Positions 1 to 11,983 of a stretch of DNA of 64,000 nt are shown here, piece after piece. How positions within the stretch are numbered: position 1 is the first letter of the stretch; the number at the start of each line of letters is the position of its first letter. This DNA is from Megamerina dolium (Eukaryota > Arthropoda > Insecta > Diptera > Megamerinidae), in assembly GCA_963854835.1 (NCBI GenBank), contig OY978527.1, positions 38,445,040-38,509,039 on the forward strand, given 5' to 3'. The translations under genes were made by a program, and so were the position numbers. Under the pieces are notes generated by a model. The model was given only the letters and a program-made list of their open reading frames with translations. It was not told the DNA's origin and made no database searches.

Positions 1-600
1 AAGAAGCACTTGCGGGTTTGTTGCTGACCAATAACGCATATTTGCTTACTGACAAAGCCATTGAGCCAGAAATGAGCTTCATCGCTGAAGATGATTTTTC
101 GACGAAATTCGTCATTTTCTTCAAGCTTCGTCAGAGCCCAATTGGAGAAGTTACGGCGTTTCAAATTATCAAGTGGCTTTAGTTCTTGAGTCAATTTGAT
201 CGTGTAAGCATGTAGACCAAGATCTTTTCGCAAAATACGCCACAGTGTCGTTTGAGCGTTGCCCAATTCTTGAGAACGACGTGGAATCGCTTGATTTGGC
301 TCATTTTGAATCAATGCTCTTACGGCTGCGATATTTTCTTCGCTTCGAGCGGTACGACGTCTTTTTGGCATCGGAACGACCAATAATGAAAATGTGGACT
401 CGAATTTATCCACTATGGCATGCACAGCCTGTCGCGTGGGACGATTATTACGGCCGAAAATTGGAGTAAGTGCTCTTAAAGTAGCGACCACCGACTCAGA
501 ATTTCGGTAGTAATTTTTAATAATTTCCAAACGTTGCTGGTTCGTGAATTTTACCACTATGAAAATGTTGACTTTAACTAACGTTTTGACATTGACAGTT
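1..600 (-). mobile_element. rosa-like (DD41D-type) Tc1/mariner transposase, cut by the window edge
   Basis: Read on the minus strand, about 557 down to 1 encodes the N-terminal two thirds of a Tc1/mariner transposase. It has a helix-turn-helix region (TNQQRLEIIKNYYRNSES), a RRSQELG linker and the first catalytic Asp in IIFSDEAHFWLNG. It resembles the better preserved copies at 52436-53649 and 62490-63720. No ATG is visible where the others start, so it is probably dead. It lies upstream of an ABCA exon and therefore probably inside an intron of that gene. The C-terminal half lies outside the window. Confidence 0.8.
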
Positions 601-795
601 GATTAAAAAAGTTTAAGTGTGCGTTCATATAAAGATACGAAATTGTTATGTCCCTAATGGAAAACACTTTACTATCGTTCAAATTTTAGACACACCCCAG
701 CAAAATAGTAGAAAACAATTACTTTATTAAAATTCTATTCATCAATTTTTTTATTCAATTTCCTAATAATAACATATCTCTATGTATCTACTTAG

Positions 796-1654
796 GGAGG
801 AATATCGTGGCTTTTTAACATTCTACATTCCACTAGCGGATATACAATGGTCTAAAATTTTTGGTTTAATGGAGCGTAATCGTGATGAGCTGAATGTTGA
901 CGACTATATAATCTATCAGATGAGATTAGAAGATATTTTTTTGGATTTTGCAAAGCATCAGAAAGAAAAAAGGTATTATTGTTTCATTTTTTGTTCTATA
1001 ATTATTCTTTTATTGTAGCAATGTTATTGTGAAAAGTGCAGTGCCAAAGCAGTGAATATAGTTACGTTTTTATTTTGTGAGCGTTTAATTCTATTTGTAT
1101 TAACCTTGTTTGATCATTGGATTCTGTCAATAATAATTGCAACACTTATTTAATTTATTTAATCAACTCTATTTAGAATCAACTATTTACAATAACTCTT
1201 TTAATGTACTTGCAACTTTTGCCTCTGATACTGTATCGATGTTTGCGCCATCATGTTCGGGATTTGATTGATTTGCATTTGTCAACACTGGCTCTATTTA
1301 TACTCTGTTGGCAACACTTCAGAATCTTCCTTTATCGTAGTCGAGAATCATCTCTTTCTTTCTTGTTGGCGTGTTCTGGTTATCGCCTATTTTTCTTTTG
1401 TTGACATTCGTTTCGATGCTGCCAATATTCGTGTCATTCACAATAGTGATGAGAAACCAACTATCGATACTCGTTAGAATCTGTTATGTGTCAATTGTGA
1501 AAAAAGTTGCCACTGTCACGAATCGCTACAAATATTTGCTGGATTAAATTACCATTATTTATTTATTTATTTATTTTTTCTTTGTTTTATTAAAATAAAG
1601 ACATATTCACTGAAATGAATTTTTTTTTGCAGATATAAGGAGGAAAATCACTAG
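796..1654 (+). CDS. 3' end of an upstream ABCA transporter gene (penultimate and candidate last exon)
   Basis: Exon 796-972 follows a CTACTTAG acceptor and encodes the C-terminal regulatory region that follows NBD2 in ABCA proteins (FLTFYIPLADIQWSKIFGLM, then MERNRDELNVDDY). It is roughly 70% identical to exon 14 of the complete gene at 27139-43169, with the same entry and exit phases, and ends at a GTATTA donor. A short last exon at 1633-1654 fits: a T-rich tract, TTTGCAG acceptor, matching phase, six further codons and TAG. The remaining exons must lie upstream of base 1, because the 600 bp before it is transposon. It is either the tail of a tandem ABCA gene on the same strand or an isolated duplicated exon. 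The clean frame and both splice signals favour a gene. ABCA proteins are membrane lipid transporters; nothing here shows this one's substrate. Confidence 0.7.
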
Positions 1655-1919
1655 CAACAATCGATATGTGTTCGTAACATTACATTACAGATGAATTAAA
1701 CATTTTCCAGCAAAGCAAAATTTTATGAAAATAATTTATGTTTAATTATTACCAATAATTATTGTCTTTTTTTTGTGAAAATATTGATAACAAATCAAAA
1801 GATGTAGTTACATTGGCAACACTGTCGAAAATAAAATGTTCCAAGGCCAAATGAAAACGAATTAATATTTTTCAAAACTTCGTCTTTCTTGTTATTGGGT
1901 TATTCAATGGCTACAAATA

Positions 1920-2324
1920 TTAGAACAACTTATTCGCAATGACTTCCATTTGCCTTCCAGCACGACTTGAGACGATCTGGTCGCTCATCGATCGCGAAAC
2001 GCACTTCATGCTTGGGGAAATTGTTGTCGGAGTTTTCACAATGCGCGGACGGCCGGATCTTTGACGGTCTCGTACTCCACCATTATCCTCAAACAACTTC
2101 ACAACACGATGCACAAAATTGCAAGTGATTCCAAGCGGTCGCAACGTCCGAAAGATATCGCCTTTTCCCATGTTGCATTTTAGTAGGCCAGCTACAACAA
2201 TACGATTTTCGATGTCGTCCCATTTCATGATTGTAAACAATTGATGCTTTTTACGTAGCCATGAAGCACAAATGTCAACTGTAAAATCGTAGTCAAAATA
2301 AAATGGATGCGCCCAATATTGCAT
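1920..2324 (-). pseudogene. Tc1-like transposase N-terminal relic
   Basis: A 134-codon minus-strand frame contains a Tc1-type paired-like DNA-binding region (NRIVVAGLLKCNMGKGDIF), then RDRQRSGRPR, the GRPR-like hook typical of Tc1 transposases. The residues after PRIVKTP no longer look like transposase, and no catalytic domain follows, so this is a broken 5' fragment. Confidence 0.6.
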
Positions 2325-5319
2325 TCGTAATGAATGCGTTTAGTTGTGTACCAATATTTATGACTTGACTAGGTACTAAGTATTATTTTGTCAAGGATCC
2401 CTTTTTGAAGCTTACTTCAACCACATTGCCAGCTTTTTCCAAGTTTAAGACTTACGTATGTACATATGTAAGTTACTGTAAGTTTTTTTTTTATAAATAC
2501 AATATGTTTAGTTTGTTGGGATTCTGCATGGCATTAATTTTATTGTGATAATTTATACATTTTCGTCACGATAAATATGTTTAACAATCTTATTATAGCG
2601 CAGGCAATCTCTGTTAGCGAAACAAACAGATATGCTTTTCGTTAAAGTTAGTTGGGGTGGATCTAATGCCTAGGTGAAGAACGAACCAGTGCATTCATAA
2701 ATTGTGAGCTAGTGCTTAATACATCTAGCTCTATAAACAATGACATATTAAAAAGTGTACAAAATTATTTTGAAATTAAGATTAATTAGATTACTCGTTC
2801 TTGTTGATAATGTAAATTTTTAACGAAAATGATAGTAAAAACATTTACGTTCGAAATTCAATATTAAATCGATAAGCTTAACATAACGATAACAATGTTA
2901 AAATTTCGATTATTCATATCTGTTATTCGTATTCATATCTGTAAATGTTAATTATTTTTAATTCTAAACATATAAGTCACTCTGTATTCTAAAAATAAAT
3001 CGAGTTGAAAGAGAACAGCTGCACTCTAATGTCACACGTGTGCTCTCCTTCGATTCCTCTTTGCACATGTCATTCGATTCTGACGACTTCTAGAGTTACC
3101 AGATCTCAAAAGTAATGGATGGGGTACACAATTATTTATATGATTATTTACTAGAAGATAATTAATTATTAAAAATTATAAGCTAATGGAGAAACGAATG
3201 ACAACTATTGCAGAAATGGCATTCAGTTGTTGTAAATGAGTAAATGGCATTATAATACTTTAAAGGGGAAGTAAAAATATCATTTTATTTTAATACAAAA
3301 AAAAAAATTGCAACAAACGTATTTGTTAAGTCAAATTATCTATGTCGCTTTATTGACACAAAGATAGCAAGTTGTTGAATAATACACGTTTTATATAAAA
3401 TTTGTATTAAAAAAAAAACGTTTTAATGGGGTGCATTTACATTTTGTCCTGCTCTAAAATTCCAGGACAATTACTTTCTTATCCCTACTTTTTATCTCTC
3501 TTACTCTTTGTTTAAAATTTTTGTATGAGAGCGATTTATTGAAAAGGTCAAGTTAAAACTAATAACTTCTTAACAAGCTAATGTGTTGGCAACACTGTTG
3601 TTGATTATTTTTTTTTTGTATTGTACTTCATTCTCTTCTAAAAACAATAACATTCAGTGTTGTTACTGCTTTCATCGTGTTTGGTTATTGTTTGTTGATT
3701 TGTGTTTTTGCGATTTATAGTCATTGCCGTGGATATTTTGAAAATGTGGTAGAATGAATTTATTTTCTTCTAAATTGATTGGAAATATGTATATTCATTA
3801 ATGGCAATGAAATAAAAGTGTGTGCAGAAGCTTAAAAAAATTTTTATCCGTGAGTATGCGATTTTGCCTGAAGTGATGTTGCAATTCGTTGAAGTCGTCT
3901 GTGATGAAATTCTTATAAATCGTATTTTTTTTTTACCAAGAATAAAAAATAAACTGATGGAATTTGTTTGGAAGGGGGGGCGGGGGAAAGAATGTATGTT
4001 GTTTCGGTCGCGAATGAAGTGAATGGATGTATAACCAATTAACGACCATGTTTTTACATTTTTGGCTAAAGTAAAGTGAAAATTATGCAATAATACGTTG
4101 CTATTGCTTGCAGTTATATAAAATACAAATATGAGCATATGAACGTGTATACATATTTATGCACAAAATAATATAAACAAATCGATGCGTCACACATATA
4201 GAGAGATATTCTTTATACAGTCGGGATAAAAATAACCATGTAATTCTTGCTATGAGTAAATTCATTAATAAATATGTTTTTTTTTAAACTCGAATTAACC
4301 GAGTATGTAATTTGAAACAAGTGGAACTCGCACATAAGGCGTGACTAAGGGTCAAAGTTCAAATTTGTGATCGAAATTACTTAAAAATACCACAATTTTT
4401 AATAACTTGCCATTTTTAATTTTTTAAAAGTTATGTTCAGAAATAAAAATTTGAGAATTTTTGTTTTTTTTTTTTTAAATCGAAAATTTAGACCCTATAT
4501 AAGGCCATACAATTAATTACCTTTCCAATGGTGTATAAAATATATTTAAAATTATTTTTTAAATATATTTTTAATATTATTTTTTAATGGATTATCATAA
4601 AATTGTTCAAAACTGATAACACTGACTTCTTACACGTTTACATGTACTCGTTAGTGTGGATAGCTGTACATATCTCTCCTGTATTCTCGTGTATTCTGAA
4701 ATTGTTTAAAATTGATCTGTCACTTATATTTTGTAATATTGAATACACGATTCTCCCTGTCAACACTGATTTGCAAAGGCACTTTGTATAATTTGAAAGT
4801 TCTGAATGGCTGAAGGCATGCGTCTTTCCATGATAAAATGCCAAACCATAGTGTGTCAAAATAGCCACCCGTCTTTGACTTGATTGAAGTATAAGAAATA
4901 CTTATATTATTTCTATAAATTCGCTAAATATCATATATAATCTATTTTTATTTTTGTTAATATCGTCGACGTAATTTTCATATGCAAGCATTTCCCATTA
5001 TCAAAAACTGTTTGTTCAAAAACGTTTTGCTCTTAATTTTCAAAATTAAAATTCAACTCGACATGTTCGATTTTAATATTTACGCATATCAACTTTTCTA
5101 TACATATATTTTATATGCCTTGCTCTTCACTTTGGATTGACATATTCGTCACTATCTTATCTGTTTTAGTTTTTCAATGTTTACGTACATGTGCACTGCA
5201 ATTACTATCGTTACTTGGTTTGGCATAAAATATTAAGTGCAGCCTTGAACTTCTATATATATTAACACATAGAAATATGCATAAGTATATGTACTCGTAT
5301 ATACAAACATACGCAGATA
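2325..5319. other. AT-rich intergenic DNA, no gene seen
   Basis: About 3 kb of AT-rich sequence with homopolymer A/T runs and CATA/TATG-type simple sequence. The short open frames here have no family resemblance, low complexity and no splice context. I see no exon, RNA gene or recognisable transposon. Confidence 0.6.
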
Positions 5320-6528
5320 TCAGGTCAGTCCCTAAGTTCGTGCGTTTTTCTTCGGTGGTTTTAAAATAAATAAAAAAGAACTCTACAGTATATATTAATC
5401 AAGAATATATTTTTCTGCATTATTTACAATGTCTTCTCAACGTAAAAATGTTCATAGAATTGTTTGTTCTTGGAGTCAAAATACGCCTCGATATCCATTT
5501 TTATAGCTTCTTTTGAGGTGTATTTCTTATTACTTCAATGGGACTGAAGTCTACAGAAAAGGTGGTAATCGCAAGGTGCAATATCCGGAGAGTATAGTGG
5601 ATGCGGCATTAACTCCCATTCGAGCTCGTTCAACATGTCTAAGGTCAGTCTTGCGGTATGGGGTCTTGCGTTTTCGTGGTGAACAAAAACATTGCGTCTA
5701 TTGACTAAAAACGATCGATTTTTTTCAAGTGCTTCATTCAGTTTGTATATTTAATGGCAATAATAATCAGCTGTGGTCGTCTGGTTTGGTTGCAGCAGAT
5801 CAAAATAAATGATACCGACCATATCCCACCAACAGGAGGCCATCTCTCGGGGTTGGTTGTGATGTTTTATCTTTATCTAACCACTGGCGTTTGCTAACAG
5901 GATTATTGAAAAGGACCCATTTTTCGTCCCTAGTAACAATATAGTTCAGAAAACTCTCATTTTCAAGCTGAGAACACACATTCACTCTCTGCTGAAGGTT
6001 TGCAACGGAAAGCGGAACACATTTTCCTAGCTTTGGAACCTTGCTCAATTGAATCAGGTGCCTGTAAACTGTTCCATGTGATGAATTTAACCTTCCAGCC
6101 ATCATATCGACAGTCAAACTTGGCTCAGCTTCAACGAGTTCCAGCAAGGCGTCGGAGTTAAAGACCTCAGGACGACCAGAGCATCCTCAACATCACAATC
6201 ATCATTTCGGAATTTGGAAAACCACTTTTGCGCAGTCCTTACACTCACGGCATTCTTCCCATGGGTTGAGTTTATTTTTACAGCAGCAGTTGTTGCGTTT
6301 TTTCCACTTTTGTAAAAAAAAAAAAAAAATACAAAATATTCCTCTTATGCTCGTTCGAAGATTTCTTTTTATTCTTTAATCCACGATTAAAATCACTTGT
6401 TGAATGCACAATACATCGGAGAAAATAAAAATAGTTCCTTTATCTTCCACGAATCACGTTTTGTACGCAAAAAGCGGCTACTGTGAAACTATTGAAAAAA
6501 TAACACACGAACTTATGGACTGACCTGA
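5320..6528 (-). mobile_element. mariner element with matching terminal repeats, transposase decayed
   Basis: The ends are inverted repeats (left TCAGGTCAGTCCCTAAGTTC; right end reads the same outward with one change) flanked by TA on both sides, giving a 1,209 bp element. Minus strand 6147-5800 keeps part of a mariner transposase: SSHGTVYRHL, and the first catalytic Asp in VTRDEKWVLFNNP, followed by QWLDKDKTSQPTP. The C-terminal half is frame-disrupted. The ends look mobilisable in trans, but the protein does not look functional. Confidence 0.85.
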
Positions 6529-6929
6529 TATATACATATGTAAACGTACGTACCTATTGGCTTTTGTGCGTAGGATATTTGCTGAAAAGCGATAAACTGC
6601 ACTATCCACGTAGTATGTAACTTCCTTATCTATATCTAGCTAAGTATAGTAGATATTTTATTGATTTTTCAATTTCAAGTAATTTCGATTTTATATAGGA
6701 ATACGAATTTTAATATATGTATACGAGTATAAAGATGGAGTGAACCCTGTTATTTAGAAACCGATTTGGGAATACCTGTAGAAAGTTGCTGCTTTTGCCG
6801 CTTACGTAACACTATTTATAAAGAGGAGTATTTATAGTTAAATTTGTTAATAATCTAACAACGAATGAATTGAATGAACTAACAAGGTCGACGTGAATAC
6901 ATATATGGAGCATAAACGAGTAGATGTAC

Positions 6930-7640
6930 GAGGGCAGCTATATAGGTCAAGGCTCTTTTGATTTTCCCGCGCAGTTACTTAAATTCTCAACTGCCATCTG
7001 TTAGTAGGCGTTATTAAATTGTTCTTGATAGCCATTGAAAGCAGACAACCCCATGAATTTGCCTATCAAGCTTATTTATTGGGTGAAAAAACTATAACTG
7101 AAATCAAGGATAGCTTTTATAAATACTATGGGCACTGTGCTACATTAGCTTCGCTGGTTAGAATTGTTTTACTGCATGCCTTTGTGGTTATATCTGCACA
7201 AATGACGTCGAACATTCTGGTCGCTCAATGTAGTTTGTCACGAATGATATTAGACGACTGGAGAGTGAAAGTGCTTGAGGTGACTGAAGCTGTCGCTTCA
7301 TCTCAACTGAGCGGGAACATCACATTTTACATGGATATTTGGATATGAAAACGCTAAACATCGCATCCTTTTAGGATGCGCACGCTGTTTTTCACATCGA
7401 TTACTTTGAAAAGCGTAAAATAATTACTGTCGATTATTATGCAGAGTTCTTGAATCGATTCGATACCGATTTGATATAAAACCAACCGTATTTAGTGAGA
7501 AAACAAAATTGTTTCACCAGGCAAAATGCATTCACTAAAGATGGCTTGGCGGTAAGAGATTTGGGTCGTCTATGCTAAGCGCCTTGGAAAAGCCTATTAT
7601 TTGGAAGAAATAAAACTCTTTTACTGAGGGAAAAAAAAAA
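6930..7640 (+). pseudogene. decayed mariner transposase relic
   Basis: Across three + frames, fragments read like mariner transposase: LLGEKTITEIKDSFYKYYGH near 7078-7135, RVKVLEVTEAVASSQLSG near 7260-7313, and KIITVDYYAEFLNRFDTD near 7416-7470. Frameshifts and stops are numerous and no terminal repeats are clear. Old relic; family call moderate. Confidence 0.5.
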
Positions 7641-7677
7641 CTTTTTGTTCACAATAGCAGTATAAAATTGAATTGAA

Positions 7678-7947
7678 TTGACCCTTGCCATGTAACATCG
7701 TTTTTCGCACCTCTTCTGTGTAACGTCGGGTCACTTGTGCCCGGCTCTTAAAAAGTACGTAAAATAGCTCAAAAAAATTTGAAAAAAATTTACGAAACTT
7801 TATTGAGGATTCTATTTTAAGGATCAATCGCTATATTACAGATTTTTTAATTTGTTTAAAAAATATTACTGTTTAAATAAACAAAAACGCGGAAAATGTC
7901 AGTTTCGGCAGGGCACAAGTGACCTGACGTTACACGTTAAGGGTCAA
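7678..7947. mobile_element. short foldback MITE
   Basis: About 270 bp bounded by inverted TTGACCCTT / AAGGGTCAA. Near-perfect inner arms lie at 7718-7745 and 7907-7935 (core GGGTCACTTGTGCCC), separated by AT-rich sequence with no coding. The left arm has an extra copy of roughly 27 bp holding a second GTAAC. The layout is that of a non-autonomous hairpin element. Confidence 0.75.
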
Positions 7948-9029
7948 TATTTAAAGTCATCACTAGAAAACAATATCTGTTTCATTACAAAAGGAAAAAA
8001 ATTAAATAAATAAAAAAAAAAAATAATTTTTATACAAAATCACTTAAACTTAATGAGTTCTTTATCCAAATGGCATATTCTAAATTTTTCTAACATCGCC
8101 AACTAAACGTATAAAAGTCTAAAGGGCATAAAGGCTGCTTGAATAACGCACTTTTTTGAATTATTTTGAATTATATCTTTTTACAGTCGCGTGCGTAATC
8201 TAATCACGATATTTCTCATTTTTATTATTAGTGGATAAACAGCCGCAATTGAATAAAGATCTATATCTAAAAAAAAGTTACTATTGCAAAGTTTAAATAT
8301 AACTATAAGTACCTATACATATCTAAATATGTTTTTATTGCCAATAAAATCAATTTAAAGTATGTTAATGTATTCGCTTCGAAATTATATGGTGCACGCG
8401 ATATCTTTATTAAATATCCAATTATAACTTTAGACTTGTTTTTTTCTTGATCAATAATGAGTCCAGAAGGTGAAGATTTTGAAAAATACCGAATTATGTA
8501 TTGAAAAAATTCGATCATATTGAATTTATTGGTTTGACTTTATCAAATCGTTCCCACCACCGTACAGGGGCACCCTAGAGGGATAAACTATTTGATAAAA
8601 ATGATCCCCTTACTACTTATCTTCCCACTACTTACTTATCTATCTACTACCTTTCTTTAGCTCTTTTACAAAATCAACTTGAAAACACATAAAAATCGAC
8701 AAATAATCCCATGGATTCTCACGTGAAAATCAAGGTCTGGTCTAACACCATTAATTTTTCTTCTGCAATATTATTCCTAAACATATTTTACGGCTAACTC
8801 TTAAAGGGGCTCGCATGTAAAATGTATATTTGAAATCAAATAAAATCAAATCATTTCGAATTTTGTGTTTTCGATTTTCAGACGTTTCTTAATAGTTCAG
8901 TCGTTATAGGGTATTATGCCGACTCTGCACTGACAGAAAACTGAAGAGTAAAATCCGTTTCATTTAAATTTATTCAAGACTTCAAAAATTCACACAAAAT
9001 AAAAGTTTTTTCCAATAAAAGTTTTTCAA
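7948..9029. other. AT-rich intergenic DNA, no gene seen
   Basis: No exon, transposase or RNA gene is recognisable. Contains a near-pure A/T tract around 7995-8035. Confidence 0.55.
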
Positions 9030-9749
9030 TTAAGGGGGTCCACCTGTGTAAAATTTTCGAAAAATCGATTTTTTTTTTTTAATTTTTCGCATCTTTAACG
9101 AGAGCTTCTACAGGATGAGGAAGGGGAAGTTTATGGTCCTGGTATTGCAGATTAAATGTGAGTCTATAATACAAAGTTTTGTTGTGTTTCCAAACTTTGA
9201 AAGCGTTTTTCTCGAAACCATATTTTTGAATTTTGTGGGCAGGATTAAAAAAAATCTACTTAACCGATTGACTTGAAATTTTGACAGACTCATTAATACA
9301 GATAACTGAAGGTACTCACGTAGCGGTTTTTAGAATTTTTTTTTTTTCAATTTTACAGCAGTTTTTATATCGAAAAAAAGCATGAAAACGAATAATTTTT
9401 ATAAAAACAACTGCCATTTCTTCAATTTTTAAAATTTCGTCAAAATCCTACGTCAGTACCTCAACGATATAAACAGAAATAAGATTTTTTTTTACTTTTT
9501 ACGTTTTAGATAACTGGTTCGAGCGGAATCTTGCCCACAATTTCGGTATTTCATTTTGAAGGGGTCACTTTGAACGCCCTTAATGAGTATAAGCCTTCGG
9601 ATTACACTATTGGAAAAATTTACTATTGAAATATAAGCACAAACCTTCAAAATAACGTAAAACTTATTCTTATTTTCGAATTAGTTCTCCTAACGAAAAT
9701 TCCCGAAATGCGTTCGAAATACTGCGCTCACACAGGTGGACCCCCTTAA
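9030..9749. mobile_element. MITE with TTAA-flanked terminal repeats
   Basis: 720 bp bounded by inverted repeats reading TTAAGGGGGTCCACCTGTGT at the left end and the same sequence inverted at the right end. No transposase is encoded; the interior is AT-rich with poly-T runs. The TTAA at both ends is either part of the repeat or a piggyBac-type TTAA target duplication. The palindrome leaves this undecided. Confidence 0.75.
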
Positions 9750-10290
9750 AATTCAATGCAAATCCAATGTTTTTGTAAATATCATCTAGAAAAACTTTCA
9801 GCCGAAGAATATGTATTGTGAAAGTTTGAACACATCTAATGTATGTTAAATGCTTCTTAAAATTGACTAGTCATTGTAATACTTACATATGCATATAATT
9901 ATTATATACGTACACTGTGATTAAAGCGAACCACGGGTATAGTATACACGGGTACTATATTCGTACATAACAGCTGTTTCATGTTTCTGCTATTGAATTT
10001 ATTGAATATTGTATTAGTCGTGTCGGGTAGTGTCCATAAGGGCAGGTGACAGATATGGAAAAGTATGAATTGATCATCATTGCAATTTGAGCTGATTTAG
10101 CCATGTTTTCCTGCTCACACTACACTATTATTGCACATTAAATTAAATTGTCAATTGTTAAGGTCAATTAATTCGTAATTCGTCAATCATAGTTCAAATT
10201 ATTTTTAGCAACTTGTATATATGTATGTTTGAAAATATGCCATTTTATTTGAACAAATATTTGAAGTAATAGGTCCTAGTGATTGCACTT
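9750..10290. other. AT-rich spacer, no gene seen
   Basis: Simple sequence of CATA/GTAC type and A/T runs only; nothing coding or structured recognised. Confidence 0.5.
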
Positions 10291-11833
10291 TTTATACCCT
10301 GCATAATGCAATATGCATGGTATATTCATTTCGGTCAGATGTTTGTGTCCACTTGAAGGAATCTCCGGAGATATAGACATGGATATATATTCGTGATCAG
10401 CGGCGATTTAATTTTCGATTTAACGATGTCCGTCCGTCCGTCCGTCCGTCCGTCCGTCCGTCCGTCCGTCCGTCCGTCTGTCTGTCACCTGGCTGGTTCG
10501 CACGATAACTTGAGTAAATATTGAGCTATTTCGATGAAATTTGGCATAAGTAATCTATGATCCAAGGGTACGGAGGGGATTGATATTGGGCATGATCGGT
10601 CAATAACCACGCCCACACCAAGCATTCAAAGCGACTAACCTCGAAATTTTCAAAATCTTTAACTTGCTATAACTCACACAATATACCACTTGGGACAACA
10701 ATATTTTGCACATAGAGTTATATTATACTACTATACAACCTCGCCAAAAGTGGGTGAGCCACGCCTACTTTCTAGCGTAGCTCCCATACAAAGTGTAGGT
10801 ACTTCTTTTAAATTGAAACTGCTGTAACTTCTACAATCTTCTGTCTAGAATAACCATAAGTGACACTTAGATTAACACGGCAGTCAGAAATAATATGGCA
10901 GAAAATCAATGTGCCACGCCCACTCCTTTTTGGGTCTCCCATACAAAGTTGCGGAAATTTTAAAAAATGTTACCGGTTATAACTTGCAAACTATTCAGCG
11001 TAGAATAACGAGATTTAAGATGTGGATTAGTATTGTACGAGCAACTAGGCTCACAGAAAATGGGCGCACCACGCCCAGTGTTTATCGTAGCCCCCATACA
11101 AATTTTAAATTGAAACAGCTGTAACTTCGGCAATCTTCTGTCTAGAATAACCATAATTGACACTTAAATTAATATCGTAGTCGGCAAAAATCTGGCAGAA
11201 AATCAGTGTGCCACGCCCACTCCTTCATGGGTCTCCCATACAAAGTCGAGTGAATTAAACTAAAATTTTAAGCTCCATAGCTTACAAACCATTTAGCCTA
11301 GGACAACGAGACTTAGGGTATGGATTAGTATTGTACGAGCAACTAGGCTCACAGAAAATGGGCGCACCACGCCCACTGTTTATCGTAGCCCCCATACAAA
11401 TTTTAAATTGAAACAGCTGTAACTTCGGCAATCTTTTGCGTAAAATAACCATAATTGACACTTAAATTATTATCGTAGTCGAGGAAATTAAACAAAAATG
11501 TTAACCACCATAACTTAGAAACTATTCAACGTAGGACACCAAATTTAAGGTGTGGATTAACATTGAAAAATTAATTGGATTTACTAGAAAGTGGTAAGCC
11601 ACGACCACTTTTTATATAGCTCCCATACTAAGCCTCGGAATTATCTTAAAATCCTTTTACTTCGTCAAAGTCAACCATATTTCGGGTGTAAATTAGTAGT
11701 ATATGCAAAAATTGTTTCTCGAAAAGTGGAAATAAAAGAAAAGTTGGATATTCGAGTAAACTTTTTATATATAAATCTACATATGCAGGGTATAGTTTGG
11801 TCGGCCCCAGCCGACTGTAAGGAGATTTTTTCT
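10291..11833 (+). repeat. dispersed TATACCCTGCATA repeat, left copy of an inverted pair
   Basis: Starts with TATACCCTGCATA and ends near 11793 with its inverse, followed by a GTTTGGTCGGCCCCAGCCGA tail. It carries a (CGTC)n microsatellite at 10428-10490. Inside are at least three direct units with a period of about 300 bp; AACTTC.GCAATCTT.TG recurs near 10826, 11124 and 11424. GCCACGCCCAC and TATGGGAGACCCA motifs repeat within each unit. There is no convincing coding content; small open frames inside it are by-products of the repeat. Its mirror copy is 15157-16748. Confidence 0.85.
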
Positions 11834-11983
11834 AACCACTTTTCTGAATGTTCTACTATCAATTACCTGAGAAACAAGTGCTCATGTCAATATGCGATTC
11901 TTCCAATATGCATTGGCTATATAGTGGAGCCGGAGAACATTGATTCACAAAACTCAAAGAAGAAAATGTATTTGTCCATTGTA

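Noticed and set aside
245..469. Plus-strand open frame of 74 codons
   Set aside because: Antisense shadow of the transposase read on the minus strand.
2325..5319. Several 60-120 codon frames in the left intergenic region
   Set aside because: Composition follows the AT-rich background and no family motif is visible.
10428..10490. CRISPR-like regular repeats
   Set aside because: Pure four-base microsatellite without spacers, in an insect genome.
10909..11124. 71-codon open frame, repeated on the other strand at 15927-16142
   Set aside because: It recurs only because it lies in the inverted repeat. It has no domain and is disrupted in the neighbouring internal units.
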